Positions 17,521 through 26,150 of a DNA stretch of 64,000 nucleotides are shown piece by piece (position 1 is the first letter of the stretch; each line of letters starts with the position of its first letter). Both the position numbers and the translations under genes were made by a program. The stretch lies in contig NZ_AP014724.1 of the NCBI RefSeq assembly GCF_001548055.1, positions 2,356,001 to 2,420,000 of the forward strand. The letters are read 5' to 3'. The DNA comes from Sulfurospirillum cavolei (GTDB taxonomy: Bacteria; Campylobacterota; Campylobacteria; Campylobacterales; Sulfurospirillaceae). The notes below the pieces were generated by a model that was not told the DNA's origin, searched no databases, and was given only the letters and a program-made list of their open reading frames with translations.

Positions 17521-18357
17521 ATGAACGCATTTTCTTCGATTGAGGCGATTACGCTTCAACACTCCACTCGCCATATGGATAAGATTCAAGCGCAATTTCC
17601 CCAAGCACACACGCAAAAAGCCGTTGAAGCTTTTGTGAAACTCGATAAAGGGGTCGTTTTTATTTACACGGGATTTTACGTTGCGGGCTTCGCCGAAACG
17701 GACGGGCCCATAGGTGCTTATTTTCTTGCAAAAACGTTTCAAACCTTAGGCTTCACGCCCGTCATCATTACCGACCACTTTTGCGAAGACTACTTTTTCG
17801 AATTTAAAACGCTCTACATTCCTCTTGAGGGACTTTTTAAAGAGCAATACGAACTCTTGCTTCATACCTACAAACCCGTATGCCATTTTGCGATCGAACG
17901 TTGCGGACAAAACAAAGAGGGCAAATACCTCAATGCGCGCGGCGTCGATATTAAGGAGTTTACCGCACCCGTAGACGAACTCTTCAAACTGGGCTCTAAA
18001 ACCGCTCCGAGTTTCGGTATCGGCGACGGCGGTAACGAAATAGGTATGGGAAGCTTCGCCGAAGTGCTCAAAAACAAAGAATTTTTTTACGACTATTGCG
18101 TCATTGCTTGCGACTACCCGATGATCGCTTCGGTCTCCAACTGGGGTGGATACGGCTTTATCGCCGAGCTTGAAAAAGTCTTACATGTAAACGTTTTACC
18201 TAGCTTTGAAGAGGTTGAAAATTACCTTGCATTTATCGTTTCAAAAGGCTCGGTGGACGGCATCAAGCGCGAATCCACCATGTCCGTGGACGGTAAAGAA
18301 TGGTCGATAGAACCCCAAATACTTCAAGCACTCAAAGAGTACGCTACGAAAGGATAA
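17521..18357 (+). CDS. DUF4392 protein (D-glutamate cyclase C-domain homologue)
   Basis: 278 residues matching the DUF4392 domain that forms the C-terminal half of animal DGLUCY. Visible features: an F-I-Y-T-G-F-Y segment, E-T-D-G-P-I-G-A, a G-I-G-D-G-G-N-E-I-G-M-G loop near residue 165-175 typical of the domain, and A-C-D-Y-P-M-I-A-S-V-S-N-W-G-G-Y. No membrane segment. The DUF1445 gene lies divergently across 272 bases, so the two halves of the eukaryotic fusion are neighbours here. AAAGG precedes the ATG. The next gene follows after 3 bases. Confidence 0.85.
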   Translation: MNAFSSIEAITLQHSTRHMDKIQAQFPQAHTQKAVEAFVKLDKGVVFIYTGFYVAGFAETDGPIGAYFLAKTFQTLGFTPVIITDHFCEDYFFEFKTLYIPLEGLFKEQYELLLHTYKPVCHFAIERCGQNKEGKYLNARGVDIKEFTAPVDELFKLGSKTAPSFGIGDGGNEIGMGSFAEVLKNKEFFYDYCVIACDYPMIASVSNWGGYGFIAELEKVLHVNVLPSFEEVENYLAFIVSKGSVDGIKRESTMSVDGKEWSIEPQILQALKEYATKG

Positions 18358-18360
18358 ACG

Positions 18361-18783
18361 ATGAAAGTCATCTGTCCCAACTGCTTGGCAACCAACAACG
18401 TTCCCAAACTCGAAGTCTATAAAAAAGCCAATTGCGGCAAATGCAAAGAGAGTTTGCTCGACCCTCATCCCATCGCCCTCTCAAGCGATACGATCGATGC
18501 GATTTTGGAAAGTACCGACGTACCCGTCATCGTCGACTTTTGGGCGCCGTGGTGCGGACCGTGCAAAGCCTTCGCCCCCACCTTCCAACAAGCCGCCCGC
18601 GCCTACCCGCTTCGTGTTTTGTTCGCTAAAGTCGACACCGAAGCCGAACAGTTTTTAGCTTCTCGCTTCAAAATCCGCTCGATTCCGACATTGATCGTTT
18701 TTAAAGACGGCGTTGAAGTTGAGCGCGTGAGCGGAGCCATGAGCGATGAAGATTTGGACGCTTTTGTGGAGAGGTTTTTGTAA
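18361..18783 (+). CDS. trxC: Thioredoxin 2 (zinc-ribbon type)
   Basis: 140 residues. An N-terminal zinc ribbon (Cys5, Cys8, Cys25, Cys28) precedes a thioredoxin domain with the active site W-C-G-P-C (Cys65, Cys68). TrxC-type thioredoxins reduce protein disulfides and are linked to oxidative stress; the zinc ribbon tunes redox state. It follows the DUF4392 gene by 3 bases and is probably co-transcribed with it. Confidence 0.92.
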   Translation: MKVICPNCLATNNVPKLEVYKKANCGKCKESLLDPHPIALSSDTIDAILESTDVPVIVDFWAPWCGPCKAFAPTFQQAARAYPLRVLFAKVDTEAEQFLASRFKIRSIPTLIVFKDGVEVERVSGAMSDEDLDAFVERFL

Positions 18784-18803
18784 TTCTTACATGTAAGAAT
18801 TAC
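18780..18803. repeat. 24-bp perfect palindrome centred on ACATGT
   Basis: A perfect 24-bp palindrome overlaps the trxC stop codon; its central 10 bases are TTACATGTAA. It may fold as a terminator-like hairpin in RNA only with a very tight loop, so a protein-binding dyad is at least as likely. Confidence 0.6.
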
Positions 18804-18887
18804 GGACAGACAAAAAGGCTATTCAAAATGTTGTGTTTAAAGGCTCTGCCAATTTTTTCTTGATCTCTGCAAGTTCTATTTTATATC

Positions 18888-19313
18888 CTAAACTTCAAAA
18901 TTCGTTAAGAATCTCAAAACCTGCTCGTTCTTCACATTCTCTACTTTAGCGTGTGCGATGGCGTTTTCAAGCATAATCTTTTCTGTCGTAACAAGAAAAA
19001 TTAACTCTTTTTGATATTCAGGCAATTTGTGCGTTATTACTTCCCAAACGATCTCTTCATCAATGCCAAAATAGCCATGATTGATTTGGTTACGAAAATC
19101 GACGATGCGACGGTATTCACTTTTTAGAAGTCCACTGTTTAACAGTGCTTTGGTAGCTTCGCCGATGAGCTCAAGTTCTCTGATGCACGCATCCCATGCC
19201 ATTTCATGAGAGAGCAGTTCAGTGCCGTTTTGAATCTTACATGTAAAGCGGGAAATTTTATCAATAGCAATGAAAATATCGACGATGTAGAGGCTTATAT
19301 CGCGGTTAGACAT
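18888..19313 (-). CDS. hepT: HepT (DUF86) HEPN-domain toxin
   Basis: 141 residues, all-helical HEPN protein with the HepT motif R-x4-H-x-Y (Arg74, His79, Tyr81 in F-R-N-Q-I-N-H-G-Y-F). HepT is an RNase toxin; its partner MntA silences it by adding AMP to the motif tyrosine. The ATG at 19313 overlaps the mntA stop region by 8 bases; the longer frame to 19505 is a shadow inside mntA. Confidence 0.88.
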   Translation of the reverse strand: MSNRDISLYIVDIFIAIDKISRFTCKIQNGTELLSHEMAWDACIRELELIGEATKALLNSGLLKSEYRRIVDFRNQINHGYFGIDEEIVWEVITHKLPEYQKELIFLVTTEKIMLENAIAHAKVENVKNEQVLRFLTNFEV

Positions 19314-19590
19314 AAAGCACTTCGTGGGCGATTTTCTCTTTGATGAGATTGCGAATGGACTTTTCAAGCCCCAAATCGACTTTCGCTCCCAACTCTTTTT
19401 CGAGAAGTTCTTTAAGCGCATAGTAGTTGTCAAAACTAGAGGGCATATCGACGATGATGTCGATGTCGCTTTGTGGGGTTTGTTGCTCTTTGGCGTAACT
19501 TCCAAAAAGCCCTATTTTTTTGACATTAAACTGCTCTTGTAAGAAAGGTTTGTGCGTTTTGAGATAGTCTAAAATCAACTCTTTGGTCAT
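19306..19590 (-). CDS. mntA: MntA-type nucleotidyltransferase antitoxin
   Basis: 94 residues, minimal nucleotidyltransferase with G-S-x10-D-x-D (Gly30, Ser31, Asp42, Asp44). In MntA-HepT modules this enzyme AMPylates and inactivates HepT. The start at 19590 is used because the residues upstream (to 19647) are Lys/Arg-rich and not family-like. The promoter should lie in 19591-19725, an AT-rich gap with poly-A tracts, shared with the divergent zinc-ribbon gene. Confidence 0.87.
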   Translation of the reverse strand: MTKELILDYLKTHKPFLQEQFNVKKIGLFGSYAKEQQTPQSDIDIIVDMPSSFDNYYALKELLEKELGAKVDLGLEKSIRNLIKEKIAHEVLYV

Positions 19591-19728
19591 ATGCCGCTTC
19601 CTCTTTTTAGTGCTTCTATTGTAGCAAAAAAAGAGTTTTTTGTGCATTATCTTTCATTCTGAAATATTTTCAACCCCTCTTTTCTCACTTTGCTACCATA
19701 ACCTCATAAATCAAAACTGAGGTGTGTG

Positions 19729-20079
19729 ATGGTTCTTGGCAAATGTCCGTATTGCGGTGGTTCGGTCATCTCGCAAAAGCTGACCATTCAAGGTCAAAAG
19801 GTCAACCTTTATGCGTGTGAGCATGCGAAAAAAGAGCGGGACATCAACGATGATTATGTGTTTAGCAGTGAGGCAACGTGTCGGTTTCGGGTTTACTCGA
19901 ACACCTTTTTGCGCTGGAATAAACGAAGTTTGAGTGAGTATGAGATGAAACAGCTTTTAAAAGAAGGGCAGATCGCGGTGCGGTTGCATGGGCGAAAAGG
20001 CACGGGAGAGTATTTTAAATACGTTATCCCCGATCCCGAATACGGTGTGAGTATTGTGTGGGATAGCGAGGTTGCTTAG
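19729..20079 (+). CDS. Stand-alone topoisomerase C-terminal-repeat-like zinc-ribbon protein
   Basis: 116 residues. C-P-Y-C-G-G at residue 6 starts a zinc ribbon, with later Cys in Y-A-C-E-H and A-T-C-R-F; then S-L-S-E-Y-E-M-K-Q-L-L-K-E-G. This order (Cys pair, Tyr-x-Cys, Cys-x-Phe, then helix and L-L-x-x-G) is that of the Topo_C_Rpt repeat found at the tail of type IA topoisomerases such as TopB. Here it stands alone, next to the mntA-hepT pair. The role is unknown; nucleic-acid binding is plausible. The ATG at 19729 follows TGAGG; a GTG three bases earlier is possible. Confidence 0.65.
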   Translation: MVLGKCPYCGGSVISQKLTIQGQKVNLYACEHAKKERDINDDYVFSSEATCRFRVYSNTFLRWNKRSLSEYEMKQLLKEGQIAVRLHGRKGTGEYFKYVIPDPEYGVSIVWDSEVA

Positions 20080-20097
20080 GGCTTACATGTCACGATT

Positions 20098-21405
20098 TTA
20101 CGGGTTGATTTGAGGGGACGGCATATCGATGAAATAGCCTTGCGAATAGTCGATGCCGAGCTGTTTAACGGTGGAGAGAACCGTGCTAGAGTGCACAAAC
20201 TCCGCGACCGTTTTAATGCCCATTTTTTTGGAAAACGCGACGATGGTTTCGACGACGATTTGGGCATTTTTGTCTTTGTCGATGTCTTTGATGAGGCTTC
20301 CGTCGATCTTGATAAAATCGGGATTGAGTTTGATGATGTACGAAAAGTTGGAAAACCCGCTTCCAAAATCGTCGATGGCGACTTTGGCACCGTAGCGTTT
20401 GATCTCGTTGAAAAAATGGACGACTTTATTATAATCGTTCACTCTTTCCGATTCTAAAAGTTCGAAGGTCAAACGCTCTCCCATACGAGAATCGTGAAGT
20501 TTTTGAATAATAAAATCGTAAATGTCTTGATTGACGATGTCTTCAAACGAGAGGTTGATGCTAAAGTCATAACTATTGTGCTCGAAAATCTCAAATGTTT
20601 TTTCGATGATCGTCGTCGTAATTTTGTCGTAAACTTTGATCATTTTGGCAACGGGAATGAAGTTGTGCGGCGTGTGAATAATGCCCTCTTCATCAATCAT
20701 ACGCGAAAGCGACTCGAACTTAACTACAATGCCCGTTTCGTTGTCGATAATCGGCTGAAAATAAGGAACAATGCCCGAGCAATCAACGATGGCTTTGCGC
20801 ACTTTGGTCGCGTATTTGAGGTTATTTTCGTACTCTTGCGCAAACGGCATCGAGTCTTCGAAAATCCAGTATTTGAGTTGCTTTTTTTTGGCAAACTTTT
20901 GCGCCATGCTGACTTTGGAAAAAATATCGTCGTTGCTCTCGCTTGCGCTGGAAGATAAAGTCGAATCGACGTAAATTTCCGTTTGTGCGTACGCATACTT
21001 GATGTGCGTCAGTTTTTTACACAATTGGCTAACGTAGGCTTTCAGCGTGTAAAAATTCATTTTTTCCGAAAGCAAGATCGCAAATTCGTCTCCGGCGATG
21101 CGGTAAACGCGCGTATCGCCTAGCTCGCTTTTCAGTGTTTTTGCAAACGACTCCAAGATAAAATCGCCCACGACAAAACCGTAAAAATCGTTTAAAAGCT
21201 TGAAATTATCAATATTTGCGATGATTAACGTAAAGCGCGTCGCCTCTTCAAGATCATGGCGCAATTGGTACAGATTGGGAAGACGCGTCAAAGGGTCGAT
21301 GTAAAATTGCTCGATAAGGCTTTGCTGCACGACGTGAAGCTCGCGACTGAGAAGTTTGACTTTGTCTTGCAACACCGTTGCGCTCGATACATCCCTATTC
21401 ATCAC
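20098..21405 (-). CDS. GGDEF-EAL protein with modified signatures
   Basis: 435 residues, cytoplasmic. A short coiled-coil N-terminus (residues 10-35) leads into GGDEF (about 36-165; motif A-G-D-E-F) and EAL (about 190-430). The EAL triplet reads E-S-L. The other metal and catalytic residues look present (D-D-F-G-S-G, K-I-D, A-E-F), though A-E-G-V-E is replaced by A-E-F-V-H. So it could be a weak phosphodiesterase or a cyclic-di-GMP-binding regulator. A monocistronic gene converging on the zinc-ribbon gene. Confidence 0.88.
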   Translation of the reverse strand: MMNRDVSSATVLQDKVKLLSRELHVVQQSLIEQFYIDPLTRLPNLYQLRHDLEEATRFTLIIANIDNFKLLNDFYGFVVGDFILESFAKTLKSELGDTRVYRIAGDEFAILLSEKMNFYTLKAYVSQLCKKLTHIKYAYAQTEIYVDSTLSSSASESNDDIFSKVSMAQKFAKKKQLKYWIFEDSMPFAQEYENNLKYATKVRKAIVDCSGIVPYFQPIIDNETGIVVKFESLSRMIDEEGIIHTPHNFIPVAKMIKVYDKITTTIIEKTFEIFEHNSYDFSINLSFEDIVNQDIYDFIIQKLHDSRMGERLTFELLESERVNDYNKVVHFFNEIKRYGAKVAIDDFGSGFSNFSYIIKLNPDFIKIDGSLIKDIDKDKNAQIVVETIVAFSKKMGIKTVAEFVHSSTVLSTVKQLGIDYSQGYFIDMPSPQINP

Positions 21406-21539
21406 ATGACCTTATGGCATTTTTTGAGATTCGCTTATAATTGTACCGAAAAAGAGAGAAATTTAAAGCGTGCCGTTTTGCTATCGTATTTTACGAAAGG
21501 TTTTGCTAGAATCATTGCTAAAAACATCAAGGAAAAACT

Positions 21540-21887
21540 ATGAAACGTTTATGTCTAATGATGACTATTTTCTTTCTTCTCAACGCCTATGCCGCGCCTA
21601 AGACGAAAGAAGTCGAGGTGCCTAGAACGGCGTATCAAGATATTTATAAATATTACGTCCTTGAAGAAAGCAAGAAAGCTACTAATTTTCAAGTGATTTA
21701 TAAACGCGTGGGTGCAAGCTCGTTTGACTACGGTATCGTCGAAATCAATTGCGCGGGAAAAGTGATTCGCTTGCTCGGGAAAAGTGTCAAATCCGTACGC
21801 GACATCAATACCGACAATCCTTCTCCTTGGATCGCGCCTCCGCTTAGAACGATCGAATCGGATATGATCGCTTACGTTTGCCGTTAA
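21540..21887 (+). CDS. Secreted hypothetical protein
   Basis: 115 residues with a clear signal peptide (residues 1-18, cleavage after Y-A-A). The mature part has two Cys (I-N-C-A-G and the penultimate residue), which may form a disulfide. AAGGA lies 6-7 bases before the ATG. It converges on and overlaps the next gene by 4 bases. No family recognised. Confidence 0.65.
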   Translation: MKRLCLMMTIFFLLNAYAAPKTKEVEVPRTAYQDIYKYYVLEESKKATNFQVIYKRVGASSFDYGIVEINCAGKVIRLLGKSVKSVRDINTDNPSPWIAPPLRTIESDMIAYVCR

Positions 21888-22246
21888 GAGAGCAGTTGTT
21901 GTAAAAGCGGTTTCATTTGAGCGTAATCGTCACGTTTGCTAAACGCTTCCATCAGTTGCATTTTTGCCGCATACACCTGTGAATCAAAATAGGTCATAGA
22001 CGTACCAAAATCAAGTCCGCTTATGCCCAATGCATGCATGGCTTCCCAAACTTCAGGAGTACTGAAAGCCTGCGTCGTTTTTTCGACCGCAAGACGGCTT
22101 AGCCACGCGTTATCGCCTTTGTTCGCACCCGTCGAATCGTAGTGCAATAAAAAGTCTTCAAAGCTTGCATCTTCGCCTTTGACGGAAGTGTAAAGTGCAT
22201 AACTTGCACCCGCGTACGGGTCAATCTCGAAAAGTCGGCTGTCCAT
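21884..22246 (-). CDS. Hypothetical cytoplasmic protein
   Basis: 120 residues from the ATG at 22246 (good site, AAGGAG in the upstream bases); the frame extends 17 codons further. Predicted mostly helical, no signal or membrane segment. It sits downstream of the PhoX-like gene on the same strand, behind a stem-loop. No family recognised. Confidence 0.65.
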   Translation of the reverse strand: MDSRLFEIDPYAGASYALYTSVKGEDASFEDFLLHYDSTGANKGDNAWLSRLAVEKTTQAFSTPEVWEAMHALGISGLDFGTSMTYFDSQVYAAKMQLMEAFSKRDDYAQMKPLLQQLLS

Positions 22247-22296
22247 GATGTGCTCCTTGTTCTTCGTTAAAAGCAAGCAAAAAACATACCTTTTCA

Positions 22297-22326
22297 AGCC
22301 TCAGGGAAACGACTCCCCGAGGCTTC
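22297..22326. terminator. Stem-loop between PhoX-like gene and hypothetical gene
   Basis: Arms 22297-22307 and 22316-22326 pair over 11 positions with one mismatch; no T-run. Probably an mRNA 3'-end structure for the PhoX-like gene. Confidence 0.4.
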
Positions 22327-22331
22327 GGATC

Positions 22332-24152
22332 TTATTCAAACGCCGGGAACGGTCCTACGACGCCGACCCACGACTCAATGTCTTGCGGCGAGCTTTTTTT
22401 GTCTTTATCGCTCTCGCCGTAAGGATGTTGCACGACCGCAGTCAAATAAGCGTTCCCACCGATGTTAGGGTACCAAAACGGAGAGGTCGTTTCAGAACCG
22501 TAAGGGGTTGTAAAAATACGCGTTAGCTTCTTCGTTTCGACGTTATACGCCCACATGTAATCGATTTGGCGTAGATTCGTATCTTCTCCGATAATGAGAA
22601 GGTTGGAGTTTTTGATAAACGTCAGATTGTCCGGCTCGGCAATCGCGTCGACGGAGCATTTATTGCCCTCGTAATCGCTCCCTTTAGGATAGGTCTTCAT
22701 TTCGCCCATCACTTCGCCGACAAAAGTCGTCGCGACCATCGCACTCGCAAGCGGCGCACCGTTTGCGTCTTTTTGTCCGGAGGCAATATCTAAACGGTAA
22801 ACCCCGCCGCAGTCGTTACGCGGAAGTTTGATGTGATTTCCGCCGCCTTGGTCGTACTTATCGCTTGCTTCACCGCTTTTTTTGTAGTCTTCCATCCCGT
22901 AAAGTACGCGGCTAATCGCGATATAGAGCTGATTGGTTTTTGGATTGAACGTAATGCCCTCTTTTTTATTGAACTCCGTCGTCACACCGAGGTATGCCGC
23001 GTAACGTCGCGCTTCGAGGCGTGAAGCGGCTATTTCCATACCTTCTTTGAGTTTCAAACATTCAAAACCCCATGAAGTATTGACGGAACGAAAATCCGCC
23101 GGACATTTGCCGTTCATGTCTTTGGCGACTTCAAACATAGCGTCGATGGAGAGCTTTTTATCGACGTAACTTCTGATTTGGGCGTCGCTTGCATGTCCAA
23201 GATTGATCCACGTAAGGTTAAAAGCACCTCCGTTGCGATCGCTTTTTTGTTCCAACTTTGCCGAATAAAGCGTTCCGGCACTAAGATCTTTGGGCTGATC
23301 GGCAATAAACATAAACAATGCGCCGTTCACGCCGTCATCGGTTAGGTAGACGGTTTTTTCATCGGGCATAACGTAACCTAACTCATGCGCAAAGCGTCCC
23401 ATCGCATAGTGCTTGACGTATTTCGTGTCGCCTTTGTCGCTGGTGATGGTCACTTCGGGCATCCAACCCCAGTAGTAAGGATTGAGTGCTTTTTCGCCTT
23501 CTTTAAAGTAGAGCGTGAAGTTAAAGTAGTATTCGTCTTTAGCTAAAGCTCTCGCGTTAGGTTCATACTCTTCGCTACCGAGATGGCTTCCCCACGGCGT
23601 TTTCATACCTGCACAGTGAACCCAACCGCCGTAATAATCTGCTTGGGAAATCAGGCTGGTTGCAACGGCTTTTAACCCGCCCTCAGCCGTTTTTTCGAGT
23701 CTGGAAATGTACATCGCGCCCGGTCCGCATTCAAATTGGGTAATCGCGTACAATTGTCCGTTGCGTTCATGCAAGGTCGTATGATCGGGGCCTGAACCGT
23801 CTTTACTCGTTTTACAGACGAAAGGGCTTCCGTCTTTGTGGTTGATCGGCACACCCGCTTCATTTTTGATTTGACCGAAAATCTCGGTTGTTTTGCCGTC
23901 TAAACTCGGTAAAACTTGACCTGTTCGAGCAATCGTATGCCAACCGATTTTATAACTTTTGCCGTTAATCGTCACCTCTTCGGAGGTTAGGATTTGCCTT
24001 TTTTGCGCATCGCTAATCGGTGCGTCGACGGATTTGAACGCAACATCGTTCAAGGATTGCGACGAGACGGAGGGTTGAGTCGTGCTACAGGCCGTGAAAA
24101 CCAAGCCGAGCAACGCCGCACCGGTAACGCTTTTTAAAACGGTGTAAGCCAT
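22332..24152 (-). CDS. PhoX/DUF839-family lipoprotein (putative alkaline phosphatase)
   Basis: 606 residues, DUF839/PhoX beta-propeller family: G-P-D-H-T-T near residue 120, E-C-G-P-G-A, a Y-G-G-W-V-H-C-A-G-M-K-T-P-W-G-S-H-L-G-S-E-E-Y-E-P-N segment with the Cys and Glu that hold iron/calcium in PhoX, and C-S-V-D-A-I-A-E-P-D-N-L near the end. PhoX is a periplasmic phosphatase using Ca and Fe. Unlike usual PhoX there is no twin-arginine signal; the N-terminus is a lipoprotein signal ending V-F-T-A-C (Cys22). Export by Sec as an apoprotein is therefore implied. AAAGGAAAA precedes the ATG. Divergent from the diheme gene. Confidence 0.82.
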   Translation of the reverse strand: MAYTVLKSVTGAALLGLVFTACSTTQPSVSSQSLNDVAFKSVDAPISDAQKRQILTSEEVTINGKSYKIGWHTIARTGQVLPSLDGKTTEIFGQIKNEAGVPINHKDGSPFVCKTSKDGSGPDHTTLHERNGQLYAITQFECGPGAMYISRLEKTAEGGLKAVATSLISQADYYGGWVHCAGMKTPWGSHLGSEEYEPNARALAKDEYYFNFTLYFKEGEKALNPYYWGWMPEVTITSDKGDTKYVKHYAMGRFAHELGYVMPDEKTVYLTDDGVNGALFMFIADQPKDLSAGTLYSAKLEQKSDRNGGAFNLTWINLGHASDAQIRSYVDKKLSIDAMFEVAKDMNGKCPADFRSVNTSWGFECLKLKEGMEIAASRLEARRYAAYLGVTTEFNKKEGITFNPKTNQLYIAISRVLYGMEDYKKSGEASDKYDQGGGNHIKLPRNDCGGVYRLDIASGQKDANGAPLASAMVATTFVGEVMGEMKTYPKGSDYEGNKCSVDAIAEPDNLTFIKNSNLLIIGEDTNLRQIDYMWAYNVETKKLTRIFTTPYGSETTSPFWYPNIGGNAYLTAVVQHPYGESDKDKKSSPQDIESWVGVVGPFPAFE

Positions 24153-24313
24153 AGTTTTTTCCTTTCAATCGTAATTAAAGTCTACTGCGTAATCTTAAAA
24201 TCAATTCATTACGGCTCTATTACAAACGTGTGACATTTTACAGTCTCAAAGACGTAATCAAATCGAAACCCTTGCACTTTATAATGAAGCCATCCCAATA
24301 CAAGAGCGACACG

Positions 24314-26062
24314 ATGCTAAAACCATCTCTTTTTTTAAGCACTTTTTGCGCACTTCTACTGACTGCCGACGAGGTCGATCTAAAAAACACGCACCTTGTC
24401 AACGAAACGGCGTATATTACAAGCCAGTGTTACACAAAAACCGAGGACGAACACCACAAAAATATCCTGCACAACCCCTGTTTTAGTTGCCATATTAAAA
24501 ATAAAATTCCCAATTACACGCTTTACGACGACGATTTACAACTTGCTTACGACTTTCCTTCTTCCGCACTGAAAAACCCGTGGACCAATCTCTTTTTAGA
24601 CCGAAGCGAAGCGGTGCGTAACATCACCGATGAAGAAATCTTGCGCTACGTCAGGGAAGACAACTACCGAAGAAACGGTCAAATCATTTTGAAAGAAAAG
24701 CTCACGCATCTCCCTTCGGCTTGGGACGCCGACGATAACGGCGTTTGGGACGGGTATATTCCCGATTGTTATTTTACGTTCGATCACGAAGGTTTTGATA
24801 AAGACCCAAGCGGTGCGTACACGGGTTGGAGGGCGTTTGCTTATTACCCTTTTTTAGGAACGTTTTGGCCGACAAACGGTAGTACCGACGACGTGATGAT
24901 TCGCCTCGATTCGCCTTTTAGGCAAGACGAAAACGGAAGGTTTAATAAAGAAGTTTACACGCTCAATCTTTTGATCGTCGAAGCGTTAATCAAACAAAAA
25001 AGCCTTGCGATCGACCCCGTAGACGAAAGACGTTACGGCGTCGATTTGAACCAAAACGGCATTCTCGATACCGCACGTGAAATCGTCTTTCGCTGGGAAC
25101 AACCGACGTACGACGCTACCGCGATGAAACTTTCCAACTTTAGCATGAGTTACGTCGGCAAAGCCAAAGCCTTATTGGAGTCCAACGACTACCTCATCGC
25201 GCCGGGGCTTTACCCGAAAAATACGGAATTTCTCCACTCCGTTCGCTACATCGACGTCAATCCCAAAGGCGAAATCGTCTTAGCTCCCCGCATGAAAGAG
25301 CTGCGCTACGCCAAAAAGCTCTTTTGGTATCCTTACTTTCAGCTCTCAAATGCCGGAATGGAAGAGGTCAAGGAGAAAGAAAGCTCTCCCGATAACGTCG
25401 ACAAGTACGTCGGGAACATCGAAACGGGTCTGAACAACAAACTCGGTTGGTACTATCAAGGGTTCATCGAAGATGCCCGAGGTGAACTACGCCCACAAAG
25501 TTATGAAGAGACGCTTTTTTGCATGGGATGTCATAGCAATATCGGAGCGATTGCCGATAGTACCTTTGTGTTTCAACGAAAATTCGAAAAAGGAACGTAT
25601 CAAAACGGGTGGTACCATTGGAGTCAAAAAGGGTTTAAAAATATTCGCGATCGTATGCTACCTAACGGCGAAAGCGAGTACGTCCGCTACCTCAAAAACA
25701 ACAACGCCGGCGACGAATTTAGAGACAATCGCGAGATTATGGAGAAGTTTTTCGTCAAAGGATGGGAAAAAGACGAAGCGAACGTTCAAAAAGAGTTGCT
25801 CGCCAAGCTCGAAAACCAAGACGTGCGCCTAGACGCATTTTGGAAGCTCAAAAAAGAGGCGATCAAACGCTTGCAAAACGATATATCGTACCTACTTTTA
25901 CCCTCTCTCCCCCGTGCGCTAACGCTCGATAAAGCTTACAAGATCATTGTCGAAGAACAAAGTTTTCGCTACGGTCGAGACGCACATGTCACACCCGTAA
26001 CCAACGTGCATCGGGAAGTAAAATCCAAACAAATGACGCACCTTGAAAAAATAGAGCAATGA
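24314..26062 (+). CDS. Exported diheme c-type cytochrome of unknown role
   Basis: 582 residues from the ATG at 24314, which starts a signal peptide (L-F-L-S-T-F-C-A-L-L-L-T-A). Two C-x-x-C-H heme sites: C-F-S-C-H about 55 residues into the mature protein and C-M-G-C-H near residue 410. Between them lie stretches with D-x-D-x-D-G-like loops (W-D-A-D-D-N-G-V-W-D-G and D-L-N-Q-N-G-I-L-D) that look like calcium sites. A large periplasmic redox enzyme or electron carrier is likely; no catalytic family recognised. The frame upstream of 24314 (to 24230) has no signal sequence at its start. Divergent from the PhoX-like gene across ~160 bases. Confidence 0.75.
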   Translation: MLKPSLFLSTFCALLLTADEVDLKNTHLVNETAYITSQCYTKTEDEHHKNILHNPCFSCHIKNKIPNYTLYDDDLQLAYDFPSSALKNPWTNLFLDRSEAVRNITDEEILRYVREDNYRRNGQIILKEKLTHLPSAWDADDNGVWDGYIPDCYFTFDHEGFDKDPSGAYTGWRAFAYYPFLGTFWPTNGSTDDVMIRLDSPFRQDENGRFNKEVYTLNLLIVEALIKQKSLAIDPVDERRYGVDLNQNGILDTAREIVFRWEQPTYDATAMKLSNFSMSYVGKAKALLESNDYLIAPGLYPKNTEFLHSVRYIDVNPKGEIVLAPRMKELRYAKKLFWYPYFQLSNAGMEEVKEKESSPDNVDKYVGNIETGLNNKLGWYYQGFIEDARGELRPQSYEETLFCMGCHSNIGAIADSTFVFQRKFEKGTYQNGWYHWSQKGFKNIRDRMLPNGESEYVRYLKNNNAGDEFRDNREIMEKFFVKGWEKDEANVQKELLAKLENQDVRLDAFWKLKKEAIKRLQNDISYLLLPSLPRALTLDKAYKIIVEEQSFRYGRDAHVTPVTNVHREVKSKQMTHLEKIEQ

Positions 26063-26150
26063 AGGTTATTTTGGATTAAACGGCAAATAAAATCTTTTCA
26101 TTGATAAAAATTGGTTATAATCTAATCACTATCACTTTAAAGGAGACATC

